Positions 45,044 through 53,301 are shown, counted from the stretch's first letter. The stretch: DNA of 64,000 bases from Miltoncostaea oceani (GCF_018141545.1 NZ_CP064356.1:1687001-1751000), one strand, 5' to 3'. Numbers and translations are program-made. Notes: generated from the sequence alone by a model not told the origin.

Positions 45044-45486
45044 CGAGCGACGCCCCCGCAGGCGCCCCCGGGCGCCCGCGGGATGGTCCCGGTGCGCGCG
45101 TCACCGGGATCCCGTCCCCCTGAGCGGGATCCCGGCTCCTACGTCCCGGTCGGCGGCGCACCCGGTGACGCAGATGGAGCACCCCGCCGACCCGGCCCGG
45201 GGCGACCGCCCGGCCACCGACGTCGCCGCGAGGCACCGGATGGCCTGACCCGCCGCGACAGCCGATGTCCGGCGCGGGATCCCTGAGGCCACGAGGACGA
45301 ACGTCCATCGCCGACGGCGGCGGGTGCGCGGGACCCCCTCCCGACGTGGTGCGGCTCGTCGGAGGGGCCCCGTGGCTCGCGGGACTGCGACCGGGTGCAC
45401 CGTCGCGACCCCCCGCGGATCTCCGGCCGTGGCGGCGGCCTCGAGGCACGGGCCGACGCCGCCGTGCCCCGGCCGCCGACGAGTGC
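45044..45486. other. Gene-free stretch after pilC
   Basis: 443 bases between pilC and the nuclease-ATL gene, which converge. No open frame here shows conserved sequence, a ribosome site or protein-like composition. It contains the inverted repeat at 45104-45135, a third partial copy of the same word (GCGGGATCCCT at 45273-45283), and several short GC hairpins just after the pilC stop that may end its transcript. I see no tRNA-like or integrase-site structure. Confidence 0.55.
45104..45135. repeat. Inverted repeat with GGGATCCC arms
   Basis: CCGGGATCCCG and CGGGATCCCGG, eleven perfect pairs, are separated by ten bases (TCCCCCTGAG). Each arm is itself nearly palindromic. It lies 61 bases after the pilC stop and could be its terminator, but it lacks a T-run and its word recurs at 45273. 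Confidence 0.55.
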
Positions 45487-46866
45487 TCAGGCGGTGCCGG
45501 CCGGGTCGAGGGGGGTCGGTACCCACCGGAGGGCCGGGGGAGCGATGTCGCCATCACCGAACCCCATCCCCTCGTCAGCGAGCCGCTCCCTGGCGAACTC
45601 GGGCCCACCCTCCTCGCCGATCCAGCGGGGTGAGACCTGCCCGGTCGACCGCAGGACACGGTGGGCGTTCGGTATTGCCGGATCGGTTGCGATCACCCCG
45701 GCGACCGACTGGGCGGCTCCCGGCACTCCGATCGCCGCCGCCAGATCACCGTAGGTGGTCCACCGACCACGCGGTATCGCCGCGCACATGCGTCGTAGGG
45801 CGTCACGATCGATCCGCCTGCCCGGACCTCCGGCCTGCAGGATCCCGGCGTCGGCCGCCAGATCGCGAAGGCTCGTCTCTCCGTCGACGGTCCAGTAGAG
45901 CATCCCGTTGACGCCGTCACTCGAGACGTCGCCCTGGCGAACCCCGACCCTGTGGAGGACCGTCGCCGCCAGGAGGGACGGTGAGAGGAGGGCGGTCTCA
46001 CCCGTCTCCGGATCGGTCCACTCGAGCGTCCGCACGCCGTCGACCGTGGCGAGCGTCGCCCGGTAGAGGGGCTCCTCCTCGCTCCAGGCGGGGCCGCTCG
46101 CGGGTACGGCATCGCGGCGGAAGTAGAGCGTCTGGCCGAGCGCGAGCGCGTCGGCTTCGAGCAGTCGCGGGATCAGCCGTCCGGCCCGCGCTCGCTCCCC
46201 CTGATCGCGCACCGTCTCCTTGCGCTTTCGCAGCACGCCGAGTCGGTACTGCTCGGCTTCGGGGAGCGGGATGATCGTCTCCGAGTGGACGAGGATGCGC
46301 CCGCCGACCGCGAAGGGCTGGAGACGCACGCAGCGGATGTCCATCTCGTAGCTGTCCGCCAGCCAGAGGACGGTCGTCGTGACCTCCGGTCGGTAGTCCC
46401 CGGCGACGGGCACGATGCGGGGCGTGTCGTCGATGACGGGCGGTTCGTCCTCCGACCCGCCCAGGAGGTCGAGGAGGAAGGCCCGCGACGCGTCGGTGCC
46501 GAGGTCGTGATGTCGGGCGTGCATCTCGACCACGTCGTCGAACTGTGCGGCGGCGACGTACGCGGCGTACTTGATCGCCTGCAGGTCGACGGTCGTGCTG
46601 GTCCCGTCGCGCTTCAGCTCGACGACGACGAGGCGCCCGCGCCCCGGCTCGATCGCCGTGATGCCGAGCACATCGAGCCGCTCCGAGGTGCGATCGAATC
46701 GATCGAACTCGCTCGTCACCACGGCGAAGTCGCCGCCTGCGAGGGCTGGTGCGGACGTCACCCAGGCCTCGAGGTCCTGGCGTTCCCAGAGCTTGAGCTC
46801 CGGGAACGTGCTCGGGGCGACCTCTACGACCTCCCGCGACTCTGGATCGACCTCGAACAGTGGCAT
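45487..46866 (-). CDS. PD-(D/E)XK nuclease fused to a cysteine-less alkyltransferase-like domain
   Basis: A 459-residue protein with two DNA-related domains. Residues 25-120 match NucS/DUF91-type nucleases: ERLDVLGITAIEP (Asp65), LVVVELKRDGTS (Glu83, Lys85) and DLQAIKYAAYVAA (Gln96). Residues ~145-350 are unassigned. Residues 355-437 resemble the DNA-binding domain of O6-alkylguanine alkyltransferases: MCAAIPRGRWTTYGDLAAAI, and IPNAHRVLRSTGQV, where the family has P-C-H-R-V. Ala401 replaces the acceptor cysteine, and Gln386 stands at the usual arginine-finger position. It may recognise modified DNA and cut it. It stands alone, with a 105-base gap to the next gene upstream. Confidence 0.75.
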   Translation of the reverse strand: MPLFEVDPESREVVEVAPSTFPELKLWERQDLEAWVTSAPALAGGDFAVVTSEFDRFDRTSERLDVLGITAIEPGRGRLVVVELKRDGTSTTVDLQAIKYAAYVAAAQFDDVVEMHARHHDLGTDASRAFLLDLLGGSEDEPPVIDDTPRIVPVAGDYRPEVTTTVLWLADSYEMDIRCVRLQPFAVGGRILVHSETIIPLPEAEQYRLGVLRKRKETVRDQGERARAGRLIPRLLEADALALGQTLYFRRDAVPASGPAWSEEEPLYRATLATVDGVRTLEWTDPETGETALLSPSLLAATVLHRVGVRQGDVSSDGVNGMLYWTVDGETSLRDLAADAGILQAGGPGRRIDRDALRRMCAAIPRGRWTTYGDLAAAIGVPGAAQSVAGVIATDPAIPNAHRVLRSTGQVSPRWIGEEGGPEFARERLADEGMGFGDGDIAPPALRWVPTPLDPAGTA

Positions 46867-46971
46867 GCCCGGTGAACCGTGCCCGGTGGGGCGGCGGGAA
46901 GGGGACCGGCGTCCTCGTGGGTCAGCGCACGCGTGGACCGGGGCGAGCGACGTGGGCTCATGACCGCGTCA

Positions 46972-49092
46972 CTACCAGCCGGCCGGGGCGGGACGCTTCT
47001 TGGGACCCGGCCCGAGCGGTCCCCAGAACGGACCGGGGAACCGCTTGGTGCCCTCGGAGGTCTCGGATCCCCAGCTCCCGCCGAATCCGTACCACGGCGC
47101 CTTCGTCGCCTCCCGGAAGCCTCCCGCCCCCTTCTGCCACGTCTCCCAGGTGACCCCCCCGCCCGGGTGGCTGTCGCCGACGCCCTTCGTGACCCAGGGC
47201 GGACAGGAGATACGGGTCGACCTGCGCGGGACGTGGTAGCTCGCATGGGCGCCCTTCGCCACGTACACCCGCGGGTGCGACCTGCCGGCGATGGCCCCGT
47301 CCCGGCGCATCTTGGCCCACGAGTGGACGTCCGCGTCGCACAGGTGCTGCCAGTAGCCGGCCGCGACCGCCTGGTTGCGCGTGTCGAGCCGCACGGCGAT
47401 CCGCTCCCAATCGCCCTCGTGCACGTCCTTGACTCCCGCCAGCTTCACGTAGTTGCGTGCGGAGAAGAACCAGTAGGTGATGTACCGGCGGGGGACGTAC
47501 TGGACGTACATGACGGGGGCGTTCGGATAGGTGCCCCCGCTCTCGTCGGGCGGCGTGCGACCCTTCCATGCGTCGTTGTCGAGGTTGAGGTAGAAGCCCC
47601 ACCGGCCATTGTCCGCGGTGACCTTCGCCTTGTTCTTCGTCTCGGCGGGAGCGGTCAGCTGCCGTGTGGTGAGCGTCACCCGGCGCCCCGGCGCCTGGGC
47701 GCCGCGACGGACGAGCCCCGAGCAGTAGCGGTAGCGATACCTGCCGTCCGGCAGCCACGACGAGATGATCTTCCCGCGGCCGACGATGCGAGCGTCCTTC
47801 GTCGGGCACCCCCGGCCGTGCGCGCCGTTGGGGTTGGCGAAGTCGAGGGAGGAGCGCCGGACGAACTCGCTCGGATCCATCGGCCAGTGGCGCTCGCGGG
47901 GATGGAACTGGACCCACGGTGCGTAGGAGGGGATCGGGTCGAAGACCGCGGTCACGGTGACATCGCCCTCCGCGGTGAACCGGCACGTGCCGACCGGCCC
48001 GTACGTGACGGGGCCCGGGCAGTCGCGGAAGCCGACGAAGCCGCCCTTCGGCTCGTCCGCGACGGCCCGCACCGTCACCTCGTCGCCCGCGGTGACGACT
48101 TCGGCGCACTCCGAGGCGCACTCCGCGTCGCCCGGCCGGATCTCCACCACCCCCGGACCGTCGACGTCCGCGGTGACGCGGGCCCGGGCGCGCGGATCCC
48201 GCGTGTCACCGATGGTGAGATCGGGCTGGGAACCCGGGAAGAGCGTCCGGACATCGCCGCCGCCGGCCGGGATGTAGCGGACGTCGCCGTCGGCCGCGTA
48301 GACGACGTCGCCGCGGGGGCCCACCGCCACCCGCGAGAGGCTGGTGGCGCTGTCCCTGACGACGCCATCGACGACGAGCTCGCGGTCGGCCGTCGGCTCC
48401 GTGACGCAGTACCCGCCGCTGGCGGGCTCCAGTGCGTTGCGGACGTACGCGAACACCCCGCCGCTCCTCTGCCCGCTGGAGAAGGCGGTGAGCGGTTCGG
48501 CGAGGATCTCCGTGACGACGCCGGTCAAGGTGACGCCGGCGAGCCGGTACGACACGCAGAGGTCGTCGTAGCCACCGCGGTCCACGCGGCAGAACGGCGC
48601 CCCCTCCCCACGACTGAAGATGATCTCCTCCCCGTCGTCCGACCATCTCGGGAAGCGGTTGCCGCTGGTCAACGTCTGCGCGTCGGTGGTCAGCTTGCGG
48701 CGCCCGGAGCCGTCGGGGCCGGAGACGTAGATGTCCGTCACCCCCGACGAGCTCACGGTGAAGGCGATGTCATCGGTCACGGGCGAGAAGTCGGGCGACT
48801 GTCCTCCCGGGACCGACGTGACCCCCCCGGTCGTGCGGTCGAGGACCGAGATGCCGGCGACACCCGTCCCCCAGGCGACGAACCGTCCGGTGCGGGAGAC
48901 CGTCGGGTTCGTCTCGCATGCGGGGCTCCCGGTCAGGTTCTGTGGAGCCTCCCCGGTGAGGGGTGCGATCCATATGTCGCAGCCGTCCGCGAACACGACA
49001 CGGGTGGCGGGGTCGTCCGCCGCCAGCGACGGGGCCGCGGCAGCGAGGAGCGCCATGGTGGCGACGAGAAGACCAGCGAGACGGTGGTGCAC
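46972..49092 (-). CDS. Secreted beta-propeller protein with a Vps62-like domain
   Basis: A 706-residue exported protein. The GTG at 49092 follows GGAGGGG and gives a clean signal peptide (HRLAGLLVATMALLAAAAPS); longer in-frame starts lack this. Residues 30-290 look like a TolB/WD40-type propeller (GRFVAWGTGVAGISVLDRTT, FPRWSDDGEEIIFSRGEG). Residues ~310-390 resemble a bacterial repeat domain with four cysteines. From ~395 the sequence WVQFHPRERHWPMDPSEFVR, YWFFSARNYVKLAG, VHEGDWERIAVRLDTR and VAKGAHASYHVPRR matches the Vps62 family, whose role in bacteria is unknown. It reads convergently with no partner gene. By eye it is somewhat less GC-rich than its flanks. Confidence 0.68.
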   Translation of the reverse strand: MHHRLAGLLVATMALLAAAAPSLAADDPATRVVFADGCDIWIAPLTGEAPQNLTGSPACETNPTVSRTGRFVAWGTGVAGISVLDRTTGGVTSVPGGQSPDFSPVTDDIAFTVSSSGVTDIYVSGPDGSGRRKLTTDAQTLTSGNRFPRWSDDGEEIIFSRGEGAPFCRVDRGGYDDLCVSYRLAGVTLTGVVTEILAEPLTAFSSGQRSGGVFAYVRNALEPASGGYCVTEPTADRELVVDGVVRDSATSLSRVAVGPRGDVVYAADGDVRYIPAGGGDVRTLFPGSQPDLTIGDTRDPRARARVTADVDGPGVVEIRPGDAECASECAEVVTAGDEVTVRAVADEPKGGFVGFRDCPGPVTYGPVGTCRFTAEGDVTVTAVFDPIPSYAPWVQFHPRERHWPMDPSEFVRRSSLDFANPNGAHGRGCPTKDARIVGRGKIISSWLPDGRYRYRYCSGLVRRGAQAPGRRVTLTTRQLTAPAETKNKAKVTADNGRWGFYLNLDNDAWKGRTPPDESGGTYPNAPVMYVQYVPRRYITYWFFSARNYVKLAGVKDVHEGDWERIAVRLDTRNQAVAAGYWQHLCDADVHSWAKMRRDGAIAGRSHPRVYVAKGAHASYHVPRRSTRISCPPWVTKGVGDSHPGGGVTWETWQKGAGGFREATKAPWYGFGGSWGSETSEGTKRFPGPFWGPLGPGPKKRPAPAGW

Positions 49093-49232
49093 TGCCCCTC
49101 CAGGTGGATTCGCCGGAAGGTACGTCCCGCTCGTGCGCATCGTCGCTGGTCTTTCGGCCAGTTCCCGCGGAGCGACACCGTCGGGCGTGGCCACCCCGGT
49201 AGGTTGGACGCCCCCGACCGGAGGCCCCCCAC

Positions 49233-49559
49233 ATGGCGCTGAAGTCCGTCACCACCGCAGGCCGCCAGCGCTTCGCGCTGCACTGCGACCACTGCGACCG
49301 TCCCATCGTCGACGCCGCGCAGGGCAGCAGCGTCTGGGCGGAGGGCGACGGCGAGGCCCCCGCCTACACGGTCCACAAGGGCGACTGCCAGCGCGCGATG
49401 GCGGCGACGCTCGGGGTCGACCACAACGGCCTCGGATTCGACGAGCTCGCCTACCTGCCGACCCGCCTCGAGGCCGTCCTGAAGGTCGATCACGAGAAGG
49501 CCAGCGCCAGCGCCGCGTTCCTCGACCGGCTCCGCGCGATCGGCGGGCCCGCCACGTAG
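49233..49559 (+). CDS. Small protein with a zinc-ribbon-like cluster
   Basis: A 108-residue protein of unknown family. FALHCDHCDRPIVDA near residue 15 gives a C-x-x-C pair, and TVHKGDC near 50 a possible further histidine and cysteine, which together could bind zinc. The rest is a short alpha/beta domain. A -10-like TAGGTT (49200-49205) and the ribosome site GGAGG precede the ATG. It starts 140 bases from the divergent Vps62-like gene and lies 83 bases before the DEAD-box gene. Confidence 0.6.
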   Translation: MALKSVTTAGRQRFALHCDHCDRPIVDAAQGSSVWAEGDGEAPAYTVHKGDCQRAMAATLGVDHNGLGFDELAYLPTRLEAVLKVDHEKASASAAFLDRLRAIGGPAT

Positions 49560-49642
49560 GGAGGCTCCCGGCCGGGGTCGGGGGCCGGCACCTGTCACAC
49601 TGCGCGGTCGCCGCGGACGTCCCGGCGGTGCCCACGACGAGG

Positions 49643-51337
49643 ATGACGGCCACGGACCCGACCGCAGAACGCCCCGGATTCACCGAGCTCGGCCTGCGCC
49701 CCGAGCTGCTCGCCGCGCTCACCGAGCTCGGCTACGAGGAGCCCACCCCCATCCAGCGGGAGGCGATCCCGCCGCTGCTGGAGGGACGCGACCTGCTCGG
49801 CCGCGCCGCGACGGGCACCGGCAAGACCGCCGCCTTCGCCCTGCCGCTGCTGGAGCGGATGACGCCCGCCGCCGGGACCGGTGGCCCCGGGGCCCTCGTG
49901 CTCGTCCCCACCCGCGAGCTCGCGATGCAGGTGTCCGAGGCGATCCACCGCTACGGCCGCTCCATCGGCGCGCGCGTGCTCCCGATCTACGGGGGCCAGC
50001 CGATCGGTCGCCAGCTCCGGTCCCTCGAGCGGGGCGCCGACGTCGTCGTCGCCACCCCGGGCCGGGCGCTCGACCACATCGGCCGCGGCACCCTCCACCT
50101 CGACAGCATCGCCACCGTCGTCCTCGACGAGGCCGACGAGATGCTCGACATGGGCTTCGCGGAGGACATCGACGCGATCCTCGACGGCACCCCCGACGGC
50201 CGCCAGACGGTGCTCTTCTCCGCGACGATGCCGGCCCGCATCAACGCCATCGCCAAGCGCCACCTCACCGACCCCGTCCGCATCCAGATCGTCGAGGAGC
50301 GCGCCGCCGCCGGCGAGGCGCCCCTCGTGCGCCAGAGCGCCTACGTCCTGTCGCGGGCCCACAAGCCCGCCGCCCTCGCGCGCGTGCTCGACGTCGAGGC
50401 GCCCGCCGCCGCGATCGTCTTCTGCCGCACCCGCAACGAGGTCGACCAGCTCGCCGAGACGCTCACCGGTCGCGGGTACCGCGCCGAGGCGCTCCACGGC
50501 GGCCTCAGCCAGGAGGGCCGCGACCGCGTCATGCAGCGCCTGCGCTCCGGGACCGCCGACCTGCTCGTCGCCACCGACGTCGCCGCCCGCGGCCTCGACA
50601 TCGACCAGCTCACCCACGTCGTCAACTACGACGTCCCCTCCGCCCCCGAGTCGTACGTCCACCGCATCGGGCGGGTCGGGCGCGCCGGGCGCGAGGGCGT
50701 CGCGATCACCCTCGCCGAGCCGCGCGAGCACCGCCTCCTCAAGAACATCGAGCGGGTCACCGGCCAGCGGATCCAGATCCAGAAGGTCCCGACGATCGCG
50801 GACCTCCGCGCCCGCCGCCTCGAGATGATGCGCGCCACGCTCCGGGAGGCGATCCTGGAGGAGGGCCTCGACCGCTTCCGGGTCGTCGTCGAGACCCTCG
50901 CCGACGAGTTCGACGTCATGGAGGTCGCCCTCGCCGCCGTCAAGCTCGCCCACGACGCGACCGGCGGGCCCGTGGACGAGGTGGACATCCCCGAGGTCGC
51001 CGCGCCCCGCCCGGAGCGGCCGCCGCGCGACCGCCCCGACGCCGGGGGACGCGGCAAGCCCCGCGCCGCCCGCGGACGCGGGCCGTCCGGCCCCACCACC
51101 CGGGTGTTCGTCGGGGCCGGCCGCAGCGCCGGCGTGCGCCCCCAGGACCTCGTCGGCGCCGTGACGGGGGAGTCCCAGCTCACCGGCCGCGACGTCGGGG
51201 CGATCGAGATCTTCGACCGCTTCTCGCTCGTCGAGGTCCCCGTGCCCGCCGCCGACGACGTCATCGCCGCCCTGCGCGGCAGCACCATCAAGGGCCGCAA
51301 GGTCACGATCCGGCGCGAGCGCGACACCTCGGGCTGA
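49643..51337 (+). CDS. DEAD-box RNA helicase
   Basis: A 564-residue ATP-dependent RNA helicase. Q-motif ELGYEEPTPIQREAIP, Walker A ATGTGKTAAFALPLL, PTRELAMQ, Walker B VLDEADEMLDMGF, SAT in LFSATMPARIN, and HRIGRVGRAGREG in the second RecA domain. After residue ~370 comes a charged linker and at about 490-562 a DbpA/CsdA-type RNA-binding domain (TRVFVGAGRSAGVRPQDLVG, FDRFSLVEVPVPAADDVI). It probably helps ribosome assembly or mRNA turnover, especially in cold. MTATDPTAERPG is taken as the start. Confidence 0.93.
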   Translation: MTATDPTAERPGFTELGLRPELLAALTELGYEEPTPIQREAIPPLLEGRDLLGRAATGTGKTAAFALPLLERMTPAAGTGGPGALVLVPTRELAMQVSEAIHRYGRSIGARVLPIYGGQPIGRQLRSLERGADVVVATPGRALDHIGRGTLHLDSIATVVLDEADEMLDMGFAEDIDAILDGTPDGRQTVLFSATMPARINAIAKRHLTDPVRIQIVEERAAAGEAPLVRQSAYVLSRAHKPAALARVLDVEAPAAAIVFCRTRNEVDQLAETLTGRGYRAEALHGGLSQEGRDRVMQRLRSGTADLLVATDVAARGLDIDQLTHVVNYDVPSAPESYVHRIGRVGRAGREGVAITLAEPREHRLLKNIERVTGQRIQIQKVPTIADLRARRLEMMRATLREAILEEGLDRFRVVVETLADEFDVMEVALAAVKLAHDATGGPVDEVDIPEVAAPRPERPPRDRPDAGGRGKPRAARGRGPSGPTTRVFVGAGRSAGVRPQDLVGAVTGESQLTGRDVGAIEIFDRFSLVEVPVPAADDVIAALRGSTIKGRKVTIRRERDTSG

Positions 51338-51421
51338 CCGGGCACCCGGGGACGGCGCGACACGCCCCCGACCCGCCAGGATGGGGACCTGACAGCACCA
51401 GACCGGAGACGGAGGGACGAC

Positions 51422-51877
51422 ATGGACGGCTCGACGGACGGGCGGGACGGCGGGTCCGGTGAGGACCGGCTCCGCGCGCTGGCGCAGAGCGGCGAGCAGT
51501 TCATCGCCGTGGGCGAGGACGGGGAGGGCCACGTCGTGATCGCCGTGGCGGTCCCCGGCGAGCAGGCCGCCGCGATCGCGGGGACGACCGGCGTCAGCGT
51601 CGGGCGCGTGGAGGACGACGAGATCGAGCGCCTCGTGCTGGCGTTCTTCGCCGAGCACGGCGACCCCAACGCGCAGGACCCGGCGTTCGTGCTCGCCCTC
51701 GCCCCCGCGGTGCCGGAGCAGCGCGCCCACCTCGCGACCCTCGCCCGCGCCGAGCGGGCCTCGCTCGTGGTGCTGGAGGTGCCGAGCGGCGAGCAGCGCG
51801 CGGTGCGGGCCATCGGGCCGGAGGCCCTCGACGAGCTCCGCGACCTCTCCCGCGAGGCGGGCATCGAAGGAGCCTGA
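51422..51877 (+). CDS. Hypothetical 151-residue protein
   Basis: A soluble alpha/beta protein that I do not recognise. A good ribosome site (GGAGGG) lies seven bases before the ATG. After an acidic head (DGSTDGRDGGSGEDRL), the pattern EGHVVIAVAVPGEQAAAIAG and AFVLALAPAVPEQRAHLATL suggests two alternating strand-helix units. It lies 84 bases downstream of the helicase gene in the same direction and may share its transcript. No function can be named. Confidence 0.6.
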   Translation: MDGSTDGRDGGSGEDRLRALAQSGEQFIAVGEDGEGHVVIAVAVPGEQAAAIAGTTGVSVGRVEDDEIERLVLAFFAEHGDPNAQDPAFVLALAPAVPEQRAHLATLARAERASLVVLEVPSGEQRAVRAIGPEALDELRDLSREAGIEGA

Positions 51878-52021
51878 TCCGCTTACGGTTCCGTGGGAAC
51901 CGTCATCTCTTGTTCAGGTCGGGAGGTGCCGATGCACCGGACACGGACGCTCGTCCGCCGCGCAGCCCCCGCCACCCCGCGCGCCGTCCCGCAGCGGCCA
52001 CGTCGTGCCCCACGCGGAGGT

Positions 52022-52047
52022 GGCGGGGGCCGCACGCGGCCCCCGCC
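52022..52047 (-). terminator. Hairpin after the BON-domain gene
   Basis: GGCGGGGGCCGC and GCGGCCCCCGCC pair over twelve bases around AC, 8 bases beyond the BON gene stop. Strong but without a T-run. The 177-base gap to the plus-strand hypothetical gene holds nothing else recognisable. Confidence 0.6.
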
Positions 52048-52054
52048 GTGACCG

Positions 52055-52465
52055 TCAGGCGGAGACCGGCGGAGGGCTCCCCGGCGCGTGGAGCAGGTTC
52101 TCGACGCGCAGAACGCCCTCGACCGCGGCGACGCGGATCGGCACGTCGGCCACGAGGGCCTCGTCGACCTGGCCGCGGAGGGTGATGACGCCGCCGACGG
52201 CGTCGAGGGCGATGTCGCCCTTCGGCAGCGCCGCGTCCCGGAACAGCTCCGACTGGACCCGGGCGAGCAGGCGCGCGTCGTCGGGCGAGCCGCCGCCGGC
52301 CTCCAGCGGGTCGCCGCTGGGGCCGTGGTATTCGAGGCGGCCACCGCCGTCGTCGGACGACCCCCAGCGGTCGGGTGCCCCCGACGACCGGCGGCGGCGC
52401 AGGAGCGCGACGACGCCGGCGACGGCGGCGCCGATGGCGGTGAGGGCGAGCAGGACACGCCTCAT
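52055..52465 (-). CDS. BON-domain membrane-anchored protein
   Basis: A 136-residue protein with an N-terminal helix (RRVLLALTAIGAAVAGVVAL) ending in RRRR, a variable linker, and a BON domain at about 62-125: LLARVQSELFRDAALPKGDI, ALDAVGGVITLRGQVDEAL, VPIRVAAVEGVLRVENLL. The conserved glycine of the V-x-L-x-G-x-V motif is present. BON domains bind phospholipid surfaces and help envelope stability under stress. GGAGGTCACCCG precedes the ATG, and the ATG overlaps the stop of a small proline-rich gene. Confidence 0.8.
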   Translation of the reverse strand: MRRVLLALTAIGAAVAGVVALLRRRRSSGAPDRWGSSDDGGGRLEYHGPSGDPLEAGGGSPDDARLLARVQSELFRDAALPKGDIALDAVGGVITLRGQVDEALVADVPIRVAAVEGVLRVENLLHAPGSPPPVSA

Positions 52466-52608
52466 CGGGTGACCTCCGGGGTGTGGGGGTGGGCCGGCGG
52501 GAGGACGGCCACGGGATCCCCGCCGGGCGGTGTGCCGGGGTGCGGCGACGGCGGCGGGGGGAGGGGGGTGGGGGCGGCCGGCGGCCGCCCGGGCGGGCGT
52601 TCGTTCAC
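52462..52608 (-). CDS. Tiny proline-rich protein (48 residues)
   Basis: An open frame from a GTG at 52608 with AGGAGG five bases upstream, ending in a TGA that overlaps the ATG of the BON gene (ATGA). The product starts VNERPPGRPPAAPTPLPPPP and ends HPHTPEVTR: about 40% proline, no helix or signal. The consensus ribosome site and the coupled stop favour a translated leader or small protein; the biased composition could equally be chance in GC-rich DNA. I do not know a family. Confidence 0.45.
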   Translation of the reverse strand: MNERPPGRPPAAPTPLPPPPSPHPGTPPGGDPVAVLPPAHPHTPEVTR

Positions 52609-52675
52609 GACGACCTCCTGGTCGCAGGAGGGATACCCGCGGGGGTGCCGCGCCAGACCCGGCGCGACGGCGGGG

Positions 52676-53158
52676 CTACGACGCGGGCGCGGCGGCCCCG
52701 GCGCCGACCTGCATGCGGCACGTCCCCGTCCCGGCGCAGGCCTCGCACTCCTCCGCCTCGCCGCGGACGTGCGCCAGGCAGTGCTCCACCCGGGCGCTCA
52801 CGACCTCGGCCATCAGCGGGTGCAGGCCGAACGGGGCGGCGACGAGGTACGCGACGCCGGGGTGCCGCGCCGCGGCCTCCTCGACGAGGGCCGGGATGTC
52901 CTGCCGCCAGTGGCGGCCGGGGAGCAGGAAGTACGGCGACACCACGACGGTCCGGGCGCCCCGCGCCACACACGCGTCGAACGCGTCGGAGATCGACGGC
53001 TCCGCCAGCTCCATGTGGGCGGGCTCGACGATGTCGTAGGGGACGACCTCCGTCACCTGGACCACCATCCGCTCGAGCATCTCGTTGCTCTCGGCGCGGC
53101 GCGAGCCGTGGTCGACGACGATCAGTCCGATGGGTCCGGGGGTGCCGTTCGCGTCCAT
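52676..53158 (-). CDS. CbiX/SirB-type sirohydrochlorin chelatase
   Basis: A 160-residue class II chelatase of the short CbiX type, which inserts Co2+ or Fe2+ into sirohydrochlorin for cobalamin or siroheme. VVDHGSRRAESNEML carries the metal-binding histidine His17, and VVVSPYFLLPGRHWRQDIP the second region with His83. The C-terminus ends ECEACAGTGTCRMQ, a three-cysteine cluster that recalls the iron-sulfur tails of plant SirB and some CbiX proteins. No other cobalamin or siroheme gene lies in the window. TACCAT (53165-53170) ends 6 bases before the ATG. Confidence 0.85.
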   Translation of the reverse strand: MDANGTPGPIGLIVVDHGSRRAESNEMLERMVVQVTEVVPYDIVEPAHMELAEPSISDAFDACVARGARTVVVSPYFLLPGRHWRQDIPALVEEAAARHPGVAYLVAAPFGLHPLMAEVVSARVEHCLAHVRGEAEECEACAGTGTCRMQVGAGAAAPAS

Positions 53159-53164
53159 GCCCCG

Positions 53165-53170
53165 ATGGTA
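53165..53170 (-). promoter_or_regulatory. -10 box of the chelatase gene
   Basis: TACCAT on the minus strand ends 6 bases before the chelatase ATG, the same geometry as the plus-strand leaderless promoters in the window. Confidence 0.4.
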
Positions 53171-53289
53171 GTGGTCCGGGCCCCCGGGGGGACACCATCC
53201 GTCCGACGATCGGTACGGACGTACGCCGCCGGCCGGGCGTCCGCCGGTTCCCCGGGAGCGGGACGGCCGTCGCGCCGGGCGGGGGCCGC

Positions 53290-53295
53290 TACCCT
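53290..53295 (+). promoter_or_regulatory. -10 box of the Tim44-like gene
   Basis: TACCCT ends 6 bases before the ATG at 53302. The message is likely leaderless. Confidence 0.45.
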
Positions 53296-53301
53296 CGGCG
53301 C

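Noticed and set aside
45044-45486. Small coding frames in the gap after pilC
   Set aside because: Several short frames are open, but none has a ribosome site, conserved pattern or non-shadow composition.
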